A stretch of 41,748 bases of DNA from Rickettsiales bacterium (GTDB lineage Bacteria; Pseudomonadota; Alphaproteobacteria; Rickettsiales; UBA6187), in NCBI GenBank assembly GCA_028223895.1, contig JAOIVE010000010.1, positions 1 through 41,748 on the forward strand, written 5' to 3'. Every line of letters begins with the position of its first letter. Position 1 is the first letter of the stretch. Below the pieces are notes generated by a model. It had not been told where the DNA came from and made no database searches. It saw only the letters and a program-made list of their open reading frames with translations. Below, in pieces: positions 26,273 through 34,901 of this stretch. A program made the position numbers and the translations under genes.

Positions 26273-27292
26273 TTAAAGACTAAATTTGTCACCGAGATAG
26301 ACTCGACGAACCTCTTTATTTCCAACTATTTCTTTTGGAGTACCATTCATCAGAACTGTGCCGTCATGTATTATTACAGCTCTGTCAATTAAATCCAAAG
26401 CCTCACGCACATTATGATCTGTTACAAGAACGCCTATACCGCGATCCTTCAAATGCGAAATTAGTTCTTTAATATCCGAAACAGCAACCGGATCAACACC
26501 AGCAAGCGGCTCATCAAGCAGTATAAAAGATGGGTGAGAAGCAAGGCATCTGGCAATTTCAACCCTTCTGCGCTCACCACCAGAAAGGGCAATAGCAGGA
26601 GTTCTTCTTAAGTGAGTAATAGAAAATTCTGCCAGTAAAGAGTCCATCTCTATGAGACGCTTTTCTGCAATATCCTCACTAAGCTCAAGAACAGACATTA
26701 TATTTTCTTCAACGGTCATTCCTCTAAATATCGATGCTTCCTGAGGCAAATAACCAATACCTAAACGTGCACGCCTGTAAACAGGAAGTTTTGTTACGTC
26801 CTGCCCATCTAAAAATATAGAGCCGTAATCAGGGGTAATCAGCCCCATTATCATATAAAAACTTGTAGTCTTTCCAGCACCGTTAGGACCAAGAAGTCCT
26901 ACAGCCTCACCCCTTTTAACAGAAAAACCTATATCACGAACGACTGGTTTACCACCATATGATTTGCCAAGATTTTTAACTTCAAGGCCTTTTGCACTTC
27001 CAACTAACTTAGGTTTGCGGCCAACAGATGATGCAGAAACATTTTTTTTCTTATTATTTTTATTACCTGAAATAGAAACAACATTCTTAGCGTCAATATT
27101 ACCATTAAATAAATCAGAAGATTCTATCTCTTCTTTTGCTTCTTTATCAGATTTATTTTTTGTTTCAGCCTCACCCATATTCTTCTTTTTTGCGCTATCT
27201 AATAACGCAGAAGCATACTGCCTGTAAGAATCTGAAGTTGATGAAACGGAATTACCGCCAAAAATTTTTTTAAAAGAATCAATAAAGCTCAT
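26273..27292 (-). CDS. lptB: LPS export ABC transporter ATPase LptB with long N-terminal extension
   Basis: LptB powers removal of LPS from the inner membrane with LptFG and LptC. The ATPase core has Walker A LLGPNGAGKTTSFYMIMG, the signature ALSGGERRRVEIARC and Walker B FILLDEPLAGVDPVAV, with the LptB-typical RRARLGIGYLPQEASIFRGM. The core starts only at about residue 103; before it lies a Lys/Ser/Glu-rich, probably disordered stretch that most LptB proteins (about 240 residues) lack. I took the ATG at 27292 (AGCAGG upstream); an ATG 7 codons earlier (27313), and a GTG one codon before that, are possible. Confidence 0.93.
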   Translation of the reverse strand: MSFIDSFKKIFGGNSVSSTSDSYRQYASALLDSAKKKNMGEAETKNKSDKEAKEEIESSDLFNGNIDAKNVVSISGNKNNKKKNVSASSVGRKPKLVGSAKGLEVKNLGKSYGGKPVVRDIGFSVKRGEAVGLLGPNGAGKTTSFYMIMGLITPDYGSIFLDGQDVTKLPVYRRARLGIGYLPQEASIFRGMTVEENIMSVLELSEDIAEKRLIEMDSLLAEFSITHLRRTPAIALSGGERRRVEIARCLASHPSFILLDEPLAGVDPVAVSDIKELISHLKDRGIGVLVTDHNVREALDLIDRAVIIHDGTVLMNGTPKEIVGNKEVRRVYLGDKFSL

Positions 27293-27351
27293 ATTAACTA
27301 CCTGCTTTTCCATCACGACGAATATATAGGATATAATTACCCTAACGTCTA

Positions 27352-27903
27352 TTATTTACTTGGAATAAAAACCCCTCTAACTCTTTTCTTTTTACCCTCT
27401 TGGGTCTCAGAATTACCCATAGAGGCCTGCCCTGTAAGCAGATTATAAACTAATTGCTGGCCACGCACAACATGATTTCCCGTGCTAACAGCTACATTCC
27501 CTTCAATAACTATTATATTTTTAACCACGTCCAATACTCCTCTATCGCCCCGCACTACTTCTTTAGGAGTTTTAAAAGAAACATTACCTTTAGTTACTAT
27601 TCTATCAATTGCAGCGTCATTGCCTTTCTTAACTTTGGACTTCGATTTTTTCTTCTTGCTGTAAAACACTGTCATTTCATCTGCATTTACCAGCAACTTA
27701 CCCTGTTTTGCTTCAACATTTCCGGTGAATATAGCAATATCTTTATTAGGGCGCACACTAAGGTCATCAGCAGTAATTTCTATTGGCAAGGAAGTATTAT
27801 GCTTATCTATTTTACCAGAATTAGAGGATGCAGAAGAATAATCTGCAAAATTTACACAGAAAATAAAAGATAAAAAGAATAAAACCGCAATATTAAATCT
27901 CAT
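27352..27903 (-). CDS. lptA: LPS transport periplasmic protein LptA
   Basis: LptA forms the periplasmic bridge that carries LPS to the outer membrane. The 183-residue protein starts with a signal peptide (MRFNIAVLFFLSFIFCVNF) and has the OstA-fold pattern: PIEITADDLSVRPNKDIAIF, then TGNVEAKQGKLLVNADEMTV. A Lys/Ser-rich insertion (KKKKSKSKVKKG) interrupts the fold at about residues 83-94. The ATG at 27903 is favoured over a GTG three codons earlier. It lies between lptC and lptB. Confidence 0.88.
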   Translation of the reverse strand: MRFNIAVLFFLSFIFCVNFADYSSASSNSGKIDKHNTSLPIEITADDLSVRPNKDIAIFTGNVEAKQGKLLVNADEMTVFYSKKKKSKSKVKKGNDAAIDRIVTKGNVSFKTPKEVVRGDRGVLDVVKNIIVIEGNVAVSTGNHVVRGQQLVYNLLTGQASMGNSETQEGKKKRVRGVFIPSK

Positions 27904-27974
27904 ATCCGGCACTATACAAAATCATTGTAAATAATCCTATATAAATTTAGCTACAAAAAAATAAAAATCTATAT

Positions 27975-28652
27975 CTATTTACTAGCTGGATATAATTTTA
28001 TTTTCACATTACCGCTAAAATTTATAACATCGCCATTACCCAAAACACTAAATCTATCAGCTTTAATAGTGCCTACAGGCCCTTGGCATTGAACCATTTC
28101 ATTGCCAATAACTTTTTGATTCTTTAAATCTATATGTACAGATTCCGTTGCAAGCTCATAACCTCTTGCGGTAAATAAGCTAACAGCGCCAGAAACATCT
28201 AAAACTTTTTCTTCTGGAGAAAATTTTGCCTGACTGGATAAAAGAGACAGCCATGTTCCATCTTTTAAAGTCATATCTGCATTTATATTATGTAAATATA
28301 ATTTATCATTTTTATCTCTAATAGCAATATCAGCAGTAACATTATAGGGCTGACCGTCTTCGTCAATGCCCTGAAATCTTGGATTAAGCATCTGAGTTTG
28401 CTTTTCACCATTTTTTTCTACCTGCTCAACATGAGAAAATGTAAGTCTATATTGGTCGTGAACAGAGTTGACCATTGGAAATATAGACAATACAAGTAAT
28501 AAAACTATAGCTCCAAAAAGCAAAACCGCCTTTATTACAACCACCACACGACTATGGCCAGAAATCGGCTCTTGCATCATTTGCAGAATCAAATGATATT
28601 TAGCAATAATGCTATCTAAAAAACGTTTTTTTACATCTTTAAAAGTGGGCAT
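27975..28652 (-). CDS. lptC: LPS export periplasmic protein LptC
   Basis: LptC is a bitopic inner membrane protein that passes LPS from LptBFG to LptA. The 225-residue sequence has one span at about residues 37-62 (VVVVIKAVLLFGAIVLLLVL), then an OstA-like beta-jellyroll with NPRFQGIDEDGQPYNVTADI, and IGNEMVQCQGPVGTIKADRF, typical of alphaproteobacterial LptC. It starts six bases after the kdsD stop, so the two are co-transcribed. Confidence 0.9.
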   Translation of the reverse strand: MPTFKDVKKRFLDSIIAKYHLILQMMQEPISGHSRVVVVIKAVLLFGAIVLLLVLSIFPMVNSVHDQYRLTFSHVEQVEKNGEKQTQMLNPRFQGIDEDGQPYNVTADIAIRDKNDKLYLHNINADMTLKDGTWLSLLSSQAKFSPEEKVLDVSGAVSLFTARGYELATESVHIDLKNQKVIGNEMVQCQGPVGTIKADRFSVLGNGDVINFSGNVKIKLYPASK

Positions 28653-28658
28653 ATTTTA

Positions 28659-29630
28659 TCAAACCACTCCAGCGCGCAATAAGTCATGTATATGGACAAT
28701 TCCAACCGGTTTTTGCCCATCAAGCACAAACAAACTGGTTATAGAGCGATTTTGCATAATTGCCAGCGCCTCAGATGCTAAGCTCGATTTTGCTATAGTA
28801 ACCGGATTTTTTGTCATTACATCTTCTGCACTCATATTAACCAAATCACCTGACATATGACGCCTTAAATCTCCATCTGTTATAACACCTTCTAGATCAC
28901 CGCCATCTGATATAACACCTGCACAACCAAAGCGCTTAGCCGTCATTTCAATAAGAACTTCTGACATTGTAGTGTTGTTTTTAACAAGAGGAGTCTCATC
29001 GCCATCATGCATTAAATCAGCAATTTTTATAAAAGCCGCACCAAGCTTTCCTCCTGGATGGAAAACATTAAAATCCTCTTTATTGAACCCTCTTCGCTCA
29101 AGAAGAGTAACGGCAATTGCATCTCCAAGAGCAAGCATCATTGTCGTTGATGTTGTGGGAGCTTTAACATCACACGCTTCTGGAACATCAGGCAAAATTA
29201 AAGCAACATCCGCCGAATCAACCAATATAGAGGATTTTCTTCTTACAATTGCAATAAGAGGGATAGAAAATCTGCAGGCATAATTTATTATATCTCTCAA
29301 TTCAGATGTCTCACCAGAATTTGAAAGCAATATTATAGCATCATCCTTAGTAATCATGCCCAGATCGCCATGACTTGCCTCGCCCGGATGCACAAAAATT
29401 GATGGAGTGCCAGTTGAAGCCAAAGTCGCAACTATTTTATTTGCTATATGGCCACTCTTACCCATTCCACTAACAACAACACGGCCTTTTAAGTTATATA
29501 TTAAGTCTACCGCTCTAGAAAACTCTTCGCCCAACCATTCTTCAAGAGCCTTAAGTCCTTCTATTTCAAGGTCAAGAACATCTTTTGCGATCTTTATATC
29601 GCTTTGTATATTTGAAATATTATTTTGCAT
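28659..29630 (-). CDS. kdsD: Arabinose-5-phosphate isomerase, KpsF/GutQ family
   Basis: KdsD converts ribulose-5-phosphate to arabinose-5-phosphate, the first step to Kdo in LPS. An N-terminal SIS domain shows GRVVVSGMGKSGHIANKIVA, then TPSIFVHPGEASHGDLGMIT and ILLSNSGETSEL. Two CBS domains follow (about residues 205-265 and 270-323, with GVITDGDLRRHM and GIVHIHDLLRAGV). The next genes make LPS export proteins, which fits. The ATG at 29630 (MQNNIS) was chosen; the frame is open 14 codons further. kdsC is missing from the cluster. Confidence 0.93.
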   Translation of the reverse strand: MQNNISNIQSDIKIAKDVLDLEIEGLKALEEWLGEEFSRAVDLIYNLKGRVVVSGMGKSGHIANKIVATLASTGTPSIFVHPGEASHGDLGMITKDDAIILLSNSGETSELRDIINYACRFSIPLIAIVRRKSSILVDSADVALILPDVPEACDVKAPTTSTTMMLALGDAIAVTLLERRGFNKEDFNVFHPGGKLGAAFIKIADLMHDGDETPLVKNNTTMSEVLIEMTAKRFGCAGVISDGGDLEGVITDGDLRRHMSGDLVNMSAEDVMTKNPVTIAKSSLASEALAIMQNRSITSLFVLDGQKPVGIVHIHDLLRAGVV

Positions 29631-29710
29631 CTGCTTCACAAATATAGTCCGTAAATTAAAAACAGACAGCAAGTTAGCACAAAATCAAACTTTTGGCAAT
29701 CAGCGCTATA

Positions 29711-30247
29711 TTAAATCATTCTTTTAAGAACGTCAGACTCCTTAGAAGCAAAAAATCTATGTTTAATCACTCCCAAAAAATGAAAAACCACAAGAGCCAG
29801 CATTATATATGCAACAAGGCCGTGACTTTCATGGAAGAAACCACCCCACTCTTTGTTTTTCTCAAATAATGTAGGCATAGGAACTCCAAATAAACTAACC
29901 CCATGACCACCCATGTTAGACATTAGATAACCAGAGACAGGCACAAAAATAATCAGCAAATAAAGCATGTGATGACCGGCATGAATAATTTTTTGCATTG
30001 GCTTAGAAATCGCCGAAGGAAGCTCTGGAGCGCCCATCTTAAAACGTAGAAAAACTCTTATAGCCCAAAGAAAAATAATAGTTACACCAAAAGATTTATG
30101 TAAAAAATAAAAATTACCTCTGCCAGGGTAATCCTTTGGCAATTCTGACATATACCAACCAACACCAATAAGCGCCAATATTATAACAGCCATCAACCAA
30201 TGCAATATACGCAAAGAAATATGATATTTTTCACTACTTGCAACCAT
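29711..30247 (-). CDS. cybB: Cytochrome b561
   Basis: A 178-residue integral membrane haem b protein with four spans. The first has the family's ISLRILHWLMAVIILALIGV, followed by GWYMSELPKDYPGRGNFYFL and HKSFGVTIIFLWAIRVFLRF, and later HAGHHMLYLLIIFVPVSGYL and HESHGLVAYIMLALVVFHFL, which carry the haem-ligand histidines. It takes part in electron transfer, possibly from the quinone pool. It sits between kdsD and rnd. Confidence 0.9.
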   Translation of the reverse strand: MVASSEKYHISLRILHWLMAVIILALIGVGWYMSELPKDYPGRGNFYFLHKSFGVTIIFLWAIRVFLRFKMGAPELPSAISKPMQKIIHAGHHMLYLLIIFVPVSGYLMSNMGGHGVSLFGVPMPTLFEKNKEWGGFFHESHGLVAYIMLALVVFHFLGVIKHRFFASKESDVLKRMI

Positions 30248-30274
30248 AACAACCCCACAAAAAACATATCTATC

Positions 30275-30889
30275 TTAAGAATGCGCAAATATATCAGTTT
30301 CCGGCCATCCTTGTAAATCTAATTCTGCGCGCGTCGGCAAAAAGTCAAAGCAGCTTTGAGCCAGATGAGATCGGCCTTCTCTGTGAAGCATTTCATCGAG
30401 CTTTTCTTTTAATTTATGTAAATAATAAACATCCGATGCTGCATAGCTTAATTGCTCTTTTGTAAGCTCATCAGCTCCCCAATCCGATGATTGCTGATGT
30501 TTTGATATTTTCTTACCCAGCAACTCTTCGCAAATATTTTTCAGTCCATGAGAATCTGTATAGGTGCGAACCAGTTTAGAAGCAATTTTTGTACAATAAA
30601 CAGGAGCTGTAACCACGCCTAAATATTTTTTTATTACAGCAACATCAAATCTTGCAAAATGAAATATTTTAATAACTGAACTATCTGTCATCAGCGCCTT
30701 AAGATTTGGAGCGTCATAATTATCAGGATTAAGCTGCACAATATGCGCTTTACCATCACCAGATGAAAGCTGAACCAAACAAAGCCTATCTCTATTATTA
30801 TTCAAACCCATAGTCTCTGTATCAATTGCTACAGAACCGGTAAATTTAAGATTATCAGGCAAATCACCTTTATATAGAGTATAAGACAT
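30275..30889 (-). CDS. rnd: Ribonuclease D, short form
   Basis: RNase D trims the 3' ends of tRNAs and other stable RNAs. The DEDD exonuclease motifs are present: SVAIDTETMGL (Asp and Glu), HFARFDVAVI (Asp) and SYAASDVYYLHKL (Asp, with the Tyr of the DEDDy type). At 204 residues it consists of the catalytic domain only, lacking the HRDC domains, which is normal for alphaproteobacteria. It is followed by cybB, kdsD and the lpt genes; an rnd-lptCAB-rpoN arrangement is common in the class. Immediately upstream lies the candidate RNA gene described below. Confidence 0.95.
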   Translation of the reverse strand: MSYTLYKGDLPDNLKFTGSVAIDTETMGLNNNRDRLCLVQLSSGDGKAHIVQLNPDNYDAPNLKALMTDSSVIKIFHFARFDVAVIKKYLGVVTAPVYCTKIASKLVRTYTDSHGLKNICEELLGKKISKHQQSSDWGADELTKEQLSYAASDVYYLHKLKEKLDEMLHREGRSHLAQSCFDFLPTRAELDLQGWPETDIFAHS

Positions 30890-30965
30890 TATGTTCCTTT
30901 TTTATTTTTATTGAATATATAGATAAAGCACGCGGACTCTTGCCGCAAGAATAAAAATATCATAA

Positions 30966-31000
30966 AAAAACTCGTCGACCTACATGGTAAACGAGTTTTT
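30966..31000 (-). terminator. Strong intrinsic terminator
   Basis: A perfect 10-bp stem AAAAACTCGT/ACGAGTTTTT around a 15-base loop. Read on the minus strand it is followed by a run of seven Ts, so it should stop minus-strand transcription just before the rnd promoter region. The plus-strand side has a T5 run. No annotated gene ends here on the minus strand, which is the main sign that an unannotated transcript exists upstream. Confidence 0.7.
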
Positions 31001-31024
31001 ATAATCCAAAGAGCCAGTACATTA

Positions 31025-31126
31025 TCTACCTGAATTAAATAGCTCCCCTTCTTAGTTTCCTAAAAAGAGTATGTCTACCTGACAATGCACTTTTGGATTT
31101 ATAAAAAGTTACTTACATCTACCTGA
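31025..31126 (-). repeat. Three copies of TCAGGTAGA
   Basis: Exact 9-base copies lie on the minus strand at 31118-31126, 31074-31082 and 31025-31033, spaced 44 and 49 bases. A degenerate fourth, GTAGGTCGA, lies in the terminator loop at about 30975-30983. Outside this block, TCAGGTAGA occurs once in the fliW terminator hairpin (5858-5866). Confidence 0.8.
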
Positions 31127-31280
31127 TCGAACTTTTTTAAGATTTTGAGATAAATCGAGGCGGGACTCCCAATAAAATCTCTGTCTCATATTCTTAATAA
31201 TAACAACTGTTTCTTAATAAAACATTAACGCAATCATTAGTTTAATAAGTTTTATGAAAAAATTTATTCATTTATTTCAA

Positions 31281-31757
31281 TCAATTAGAAAGAGGAGTGA
31301 ATTCATTAACTACACATTGAGATGTAAACATATAATAATTTGTACATATAGGTATATATTCAAGCTTTTCCAGAACTCTATAAAATCTGCTTTTAATATC
31401 AGGATCACTTTTATAACTGTTACCACCATTTTTAGATGAAGAAACACCACTATTTACAAAAGGCTTATCAATCAGCTTTTCTATTTTTTCCTCTAACTTT
31501 TTCAGAGCCGCGGCATCCTGCACAGATTTTTGTCTTAACATAAATTCCATTTTGTCCATCTGCTGCCTTAATAAAAAGACCGACTGCTGAAATTTTTCCA
31601 AATCTTTTTTATAGCCTCCATTTCTAAAATCTTCATATACAGGAAGGTTTTTATCATTCTGAAAAACCGGAAGACCATTAACACCTTTTGAGCTCTGAGC
31701 AAAAGCAGCGCCAATAAAATTAAATATAATTATAAAAAGAACCAAATAAAACTTCAT
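31281..31757 (-). CDS. Hypothetical secreted coiled-coil protein
   Basis: I do not recognise this 158-residue protein. It starts with a clear signal peptide (MKFYLVLFIIIFNFIGAAFA, then QSS). A coiled coil of about 55 residues follows (FQQSVFLLRQQMDKMEFML, then KKLEEKIEKLIDK), a Ser/Gly/Asn-rich linker, and a C-terminal block with two cysteines (YIPICTNYYMFTSQCVV) that could form a disulfide in the periplasm. The start is the ATG at 31757; the open frame extends 11 codons upstream. It is transcribed toward the candidate RNA. Confidence 0.65.
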   Translation of the reverse strand: MKFYLVLFIIIFNFIGAAFAQSSKGVNGLPVFQNDKNLPVYEDFRNGGYKKDLEKFQQSVFLLRQQMDKMEFMLRQKSVQDAAALKKLEEKIEKLIDKPFVNSGVSSSKNGGNSYKSDPDIKSRFYRVLEKLEYIPICTNYYMFTSQCVVNEFTPLSN

Positions 31758-31932
31758 ATTTCTACACATAAATTTAGAATAACTGGCCACTCTGATACAC
31801 TCAAAGAAAGAATATTGCCATATCTTTTTTACAATCAGAATATAAACTAATCACTTTTGACTTAAAAATTATAGCCAAAAGTTGCAACAACATATATCCT
31901 TATCAGACTTAAACTTAATATTCGTTAGAATA

Positions 31933-32853
31933 ATGGAACAAAAGACAGTTACAGTATTTGGTGGTTCAGGCTTTTTAGGAAGGCATGTTGTATCTAAATT
32001 ATTAAACTCTGGCTATAGGGTAAAAATTGTATCTCCAAACCCAGAGTCTGCAAATAATATAAAGCCGGCATCTCCACTTGGTAAGTTAGTTAGCGTATAT
32101 GGAAATATAACAGATAACGAATCTGTTAAGTCTGCAATTAAAGGTAGCTATGCCGTTATAAACCTTGTGGGGATAATGCACACAAGGGGAGGAAACAGAT
32201 TTACGGCTGTACATGCGCAAGGCGCGGAAAATATTGCCAAAGAGTCATACAAAGCAAATATAAAAAAGCTCATTCACGTTTCAGCTTTAGGAATAGATCA
32301 GCCATCCAAATCTATTTATGCAAGATCAAAAGCAAACGGCGAAAAAGCTGTTATTGCCGCATATCCAAATGCAGTTATTTTCAGGCCAAGTATAATGTTT
32401 GGAACAAAGGATAACTTCTTCAATCTTTTTGCTAAAGTTGCTTGCTACTCTCCTGTTATTCCATTATTTGGAGGAGGAAAAAGCCAGTTTCAACCCGTAT
32501 ATGTTGCTGATGTTGCCCAGGCAATTGTAAAATCGATAAATATGCCAAAAACAAATGGCAAGATATATGAGCTTGGCGGCCCTAAAATATATAGTTTCAA
32601 AGAACTTATGGAGCTTGTACTTAAATACACTAAACGCAAATGCTTGCTTATATCCATTCCATTTTCACTTGCAACTATTCAGGCGTTTTTCATGGAACTA
32701 ATGCCAAATCCACTACTGACAAGAGATCAGGTAAAATTGCTTAAAATAAATAATTTGGTTAATGAAAAAGCACTCAGCTTTAAGGATTTAAAAATAACTC
32801 CTAAAAGCCTTGAATCAATAGTACCGAAATATCTGACTAGATTTAAAAAGTAA
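31933..32853 (+). CDS. NDUFA9-type NAD(P)-binding reductase (atypical SDR)
   Basis: A 306-residue extended/atypical short-chain dehydrogenase-like protein. The N-terminal dinucleotide-binding motif is TVTVFGGSGFLGRHVVSKLL, followed by AVINLVGIMHTRGGNRFTAV and LIHVSALGIDQPSKSIYARS (with YARSK as the YxxxK-like element), and VIFRPSIMFGTKDNFFN. This matches the family of the complex I accessory subunit NDUFA9, common in alphaproteobacteria and related to mitochondria. In bacteria the function is not settled. ATG at 31933 was chosen over a TTG 17 codons upstream; the ribosome site is weak. It ends 4 bases before the phaZ stop. Confidence 0.88.
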   Translation: MEQKTVTVFGGSGFLGRHVVSKLLNSGYRVKIVSPNPESANNIKPASPLGKLVSVYGNITDNESVKSAIKGSYAVINLVGIMHTRGGNRFTAVHAQGAENIAKESYKANIKKLIHVSALGIDQPSKSIYARSKANGEKAVIAAYPNAVIFRPSIMFGTKDNFFNLFAKVACYSPVIPLFGGGKSQFQPVYVADVAQAIVKSINMPKTNGKIYELGGPKIYSFKELMELVLKYTKRKCLLISIPFSLATIQAFFMELMPNPLLTRDQVKLLKINNLVNEKALSFKDLKITPKSLESIVPKYLTRFKK

Positions 32854-32857
32854 GCTT

Positions 32858-34093
32858 TTATTTACAGTGCTTCTTAGCAAATTTCACTATCACAGGAACT
32901 ACTTCCTCACGATAGCGTCTTCCGTTAAAAATACCATAATGTCCGACACCTTTTTGTAAGTAATATTCTTTCTTGGAATCTGGAATATTACTACAAACAT
33001 TTATCGCAGCCTTTGTCTGACCTCGCCCGGATATATCATCCCTTTCCCCTTCTATACAAAGCAAGGCAGTATTTTTAATGGCTGTTGGATCAACATTGCG
33101 TCCATTTACCATTAACTTGCCTCTGGGAAGTAAATGCTGTTTAAATACAATATCAACTGTTTCAACATAAAAAGACGCCGGCAAATCCATAACTGCTAAA
33201 TATTCATTATAGAATTTTCTGTGCGCATCAGCACTTTCGCCATCACCTTCTATTAAATGCGAATAAAGATCATTATGCGCATCAATATGAGTTTTCAGAT
33301 TCATTGCCATAAAGCCGGCTAACTGCAAGAATCCCGGATAAACCCTTCTTCCTGCACCCGGATAATTTACCGGAACTCTGGTTATAGCATTTGTATCAAA
33401 CCAGTTTATCGTACGCTCGGCAGCATAATCATTAACTTCAGTAGGGCTTTTACGAGTGTCAATAGGCCCTCCCATCAGCATCATTGTTTTAGGAGTAAAC
33501 GGATCTTTCTCTTCAGACATAAGAGAAACCGCCACCATCACCGGAACTGAAGGCTGACAAACCGCCAGTACATTTAAGTTTTTACCAATATGCCTAAAAA
33601 ACTCTATACAATAATTAACAAAACAATCAAAACGAAAAGCTCCTTCTTCTGTAGGAACTTGCTTTGCATCTATCCAGTCAGTTATATAAACATCAAAGTG
33701 AGGCAACAAACCTTCTACAGTGCCTCTTAGTAAAGTAGCATGATGCCCAGACATAGGCGCTACAACCAGTATTTTAGGAAGATTTAATTTTTCCACCTTC
33801 TCAAAATGTACTAAATTACAAAAAGGCTTCTTAATTAAGATTTTCTCTTTAATCTTAATCTCTTTATCACCAATCAGAATGGTTTTTATACCAAATTCAG
33901 GCTTGGGATAATTTCTGGTTATTCGTTCAAACATTTCAAAGCCAGCAGACACAGTACGCAAAGCTCTGTTATTGAATATATCTCCACCTAATACTTCTTT
34001 ATTAAACTTCGCAATTGTCCGCAAAGGCCCCATCGCAAAGCGCTGCATTTCAACAAAGCTATATAAATAATCGTTATGAATTGGTGCCCACAT
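32858..34093 (-). CDS. phaZ: Intracellular polyhydroxyalkanoate depolymerase
   Basis: PhaZ breaks down stored PHB granules in the cytoplasm. The 411-residue protein has the family N-terminus (YSFVEMQRFAMGPLRTIAKF), an oxyanion-type VVAPMSGHHATLLRGTVEGL and the nucleophile segment NVLAVCQPSVPVMVAVSL, with Cys179 where lipases have Ser, as known for intracellular PhaZ. CIEGERDDISGRGQTKAA and GVGHYGIFNGRR provide the Asp and His of the triad. There is no signal peptide. PHB synthesis genes are not in the window. A 194-base gap separates it from the divergent PAS gene. Confidence 0.95.
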   Translation of the reverse strand: MWAPIHNDYLYSFVEMQRFAMGPLRTIAKFNKEVLGGDIFNNRALRTVSAGFEMFERITRNYPKPEFGIKTILIGDKEIKIKEKILIKKPFCNLVHFEKVEKLNLPKILVVAPMSGHHATLLRGTVEGLLPHFDVYITDWIDAKQVPTEEGAFRFDCFVNYCIEFFRHIGKNLNVLAVCQPSVPVMVAVSLMSEEKDPFTPKTMMLMGGPIDTRKSPTEVNDYAAERTINWFDTNAITRVPVNYPGAGRRVYPGFLQLAGFMAMNLKTHIDAHNDLYSHLIEGDGESADAHRKFYNEYLAVMDLPASFYVETVDIVFKQHLLPRGKLMVNGRNVDPTAIKNTALLCIEGERDDISGRGQTKAAINVCSNIPDSKKEYYLQKGVGHYGIFNGRRYREEVVPVIVKFAKKHCK

Positions 34094-34287
34094 AATAATA
34101 CAATCTGATTAAATTACTTATAATCAACGATAAACTACAACATACGACAAAGCATAGTCAATGTTATAAATATCGTTTTATTAATAATAATTTAATACTC
34201 CCCCCATATAATAGTCACTAAAGCAACAGAAGCTTATTATAACACATTTGTTACAAATAGGCAAAATATAAAGATTATCAGGGTAAA
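34094..34287. promoter_or_regulatory. Divergent promoter region of phaZ and the PAS protein gene
   Basis: This 194-base, AT-rich gap lies between two divergent starts and must hold both promoters. ATTTGTTACAAAT at about 34245-34257 is a near-perfect palindrome, and on the minus strand TTATAAT follows it, a possible -10 for phaZ. Confidence 0.4.
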
Positions 34288-34758
34288 ATGGAACCGGGAA
34301 AGCATAATAGAATAACAGAAATTTTATATGATGCATGGGACAAAGCCAGAGGGACAAGGGTATTTCCTGAACCAGACGACATAGATAAATCTATTATTTC
34401 AGAAGTCTGGGACGATAGCTTTATAATAAAAATAATACCGCTAATTTCCGAATATGGATTTTCATTTGAATATAGGGGGAAAAACCTGAGTCCAGAACAT
34501 ATACACAGCGAAACAGGACTTTATATTAAAAACTTAATAACCGGATTTTTAGAAACCGAAACAGAGCGATATACTAAAGTGGTAAAAAGCAAAAAACCAC
34601 TCATAGAAGAAAATATCTATAAAGCTGCAAATGGTGGCGTAATTAAATATAGACAAATTTTACTTCCACTTGGAAACACAAATAAAGATGAAGCTTGTGT
34701 AGAAAAAATAATTGGTGGCATGAGATTTCTTATAGAACACAGCACTTCAGAGGATTAA
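34288..34758 (+). CDS. Small PAS-domain (PAS_5-like) protein
   Basis: A 156-residue single-domain protein. The opening pattern AWDKARGTRVFPEPDDID and the later ISEYGFSFEYRGKNLSPEH, then KPLIEENIYKAANGGVIKYR and a QILLPLGN strand, resemble the PAS_5 family, which is abundant and mostly uncharacterised in alphaproteobacteria. No output domain is attached, so it would act by binding a partner. A CAGGGTAAA site precedes the ATG. The ligand is unknown. Confidence 0.7.
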   Translation: MEPGKHNRITEILYDAWDKARGTRVFPEPDDIDKSIISEVWDDSFIIKIIPLISEYGFSFEYRGKNLSPEHIHSETGLYIKNLITGFLETETERYTKVVKSKKPLIEENIYKAANGGVIKYRQILLPLGNTNKDEACVEKIIGGMRFLIEHSTSED

Positions 34759-34901
34759 TAACCCTACTCTCTTACAATAAATAATAATCCAACATAGTTA
34801 CATATCTAATACAATCGATAAAAATAAATAAATAATCCTTTTATCTTGAAACCTTTTCAGTATTATTCTGATAAATTTTAAGCATATCTCTAGGAGGAAT
34901 T

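Larger units (their letters stand above)
30963..31190 (-). ncRNA. Candidate structured small RNA of unknown type
   Basis: This gene-free stretch upstream of rnd has dense RNA-like structure. The minus strand ends in a 10-bp stem with a T7 run (30966-31000). Three copies of TCAGGTAGA lie at 31118-31126, 31074-31082 and 31025-31033. The middle one forms TGTC-AGGTA-GACA; the first lies inside an 8-bp AAAAAGTT/AACTTTTT stem (31103-31137). An 8-bp long-range helix AATCCAAA/TTTGGATT joins 31003-31010 to 31092-31099 and encloses two copies. A TTAG/CTAA hairpin lies at about 31052-31064. I considered 6S, tmRNA, SRP and RNase P RNA and saw none of their motifs. The 5' end is a guess and no promoter was found. 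Confidence 0.45.

Noticed and set aside
30963-31190. 6S RNA, tmRNA, SRP RNA, RNase P RNA or CsrB-type RNA
   Set aside because: No conserved motif of these classes was recognised, the ends do not form a 6S-like rod, and the repeated motif is AGGTA, not GGA. Rfam search could still overturn this.
34245-34257. ATTTGTTACAAAT as a copy of the shared element
   Set aside because: It is a palindrome of a different spacing, and the TTATAAT box next to it is too close to match the three copies in the island.
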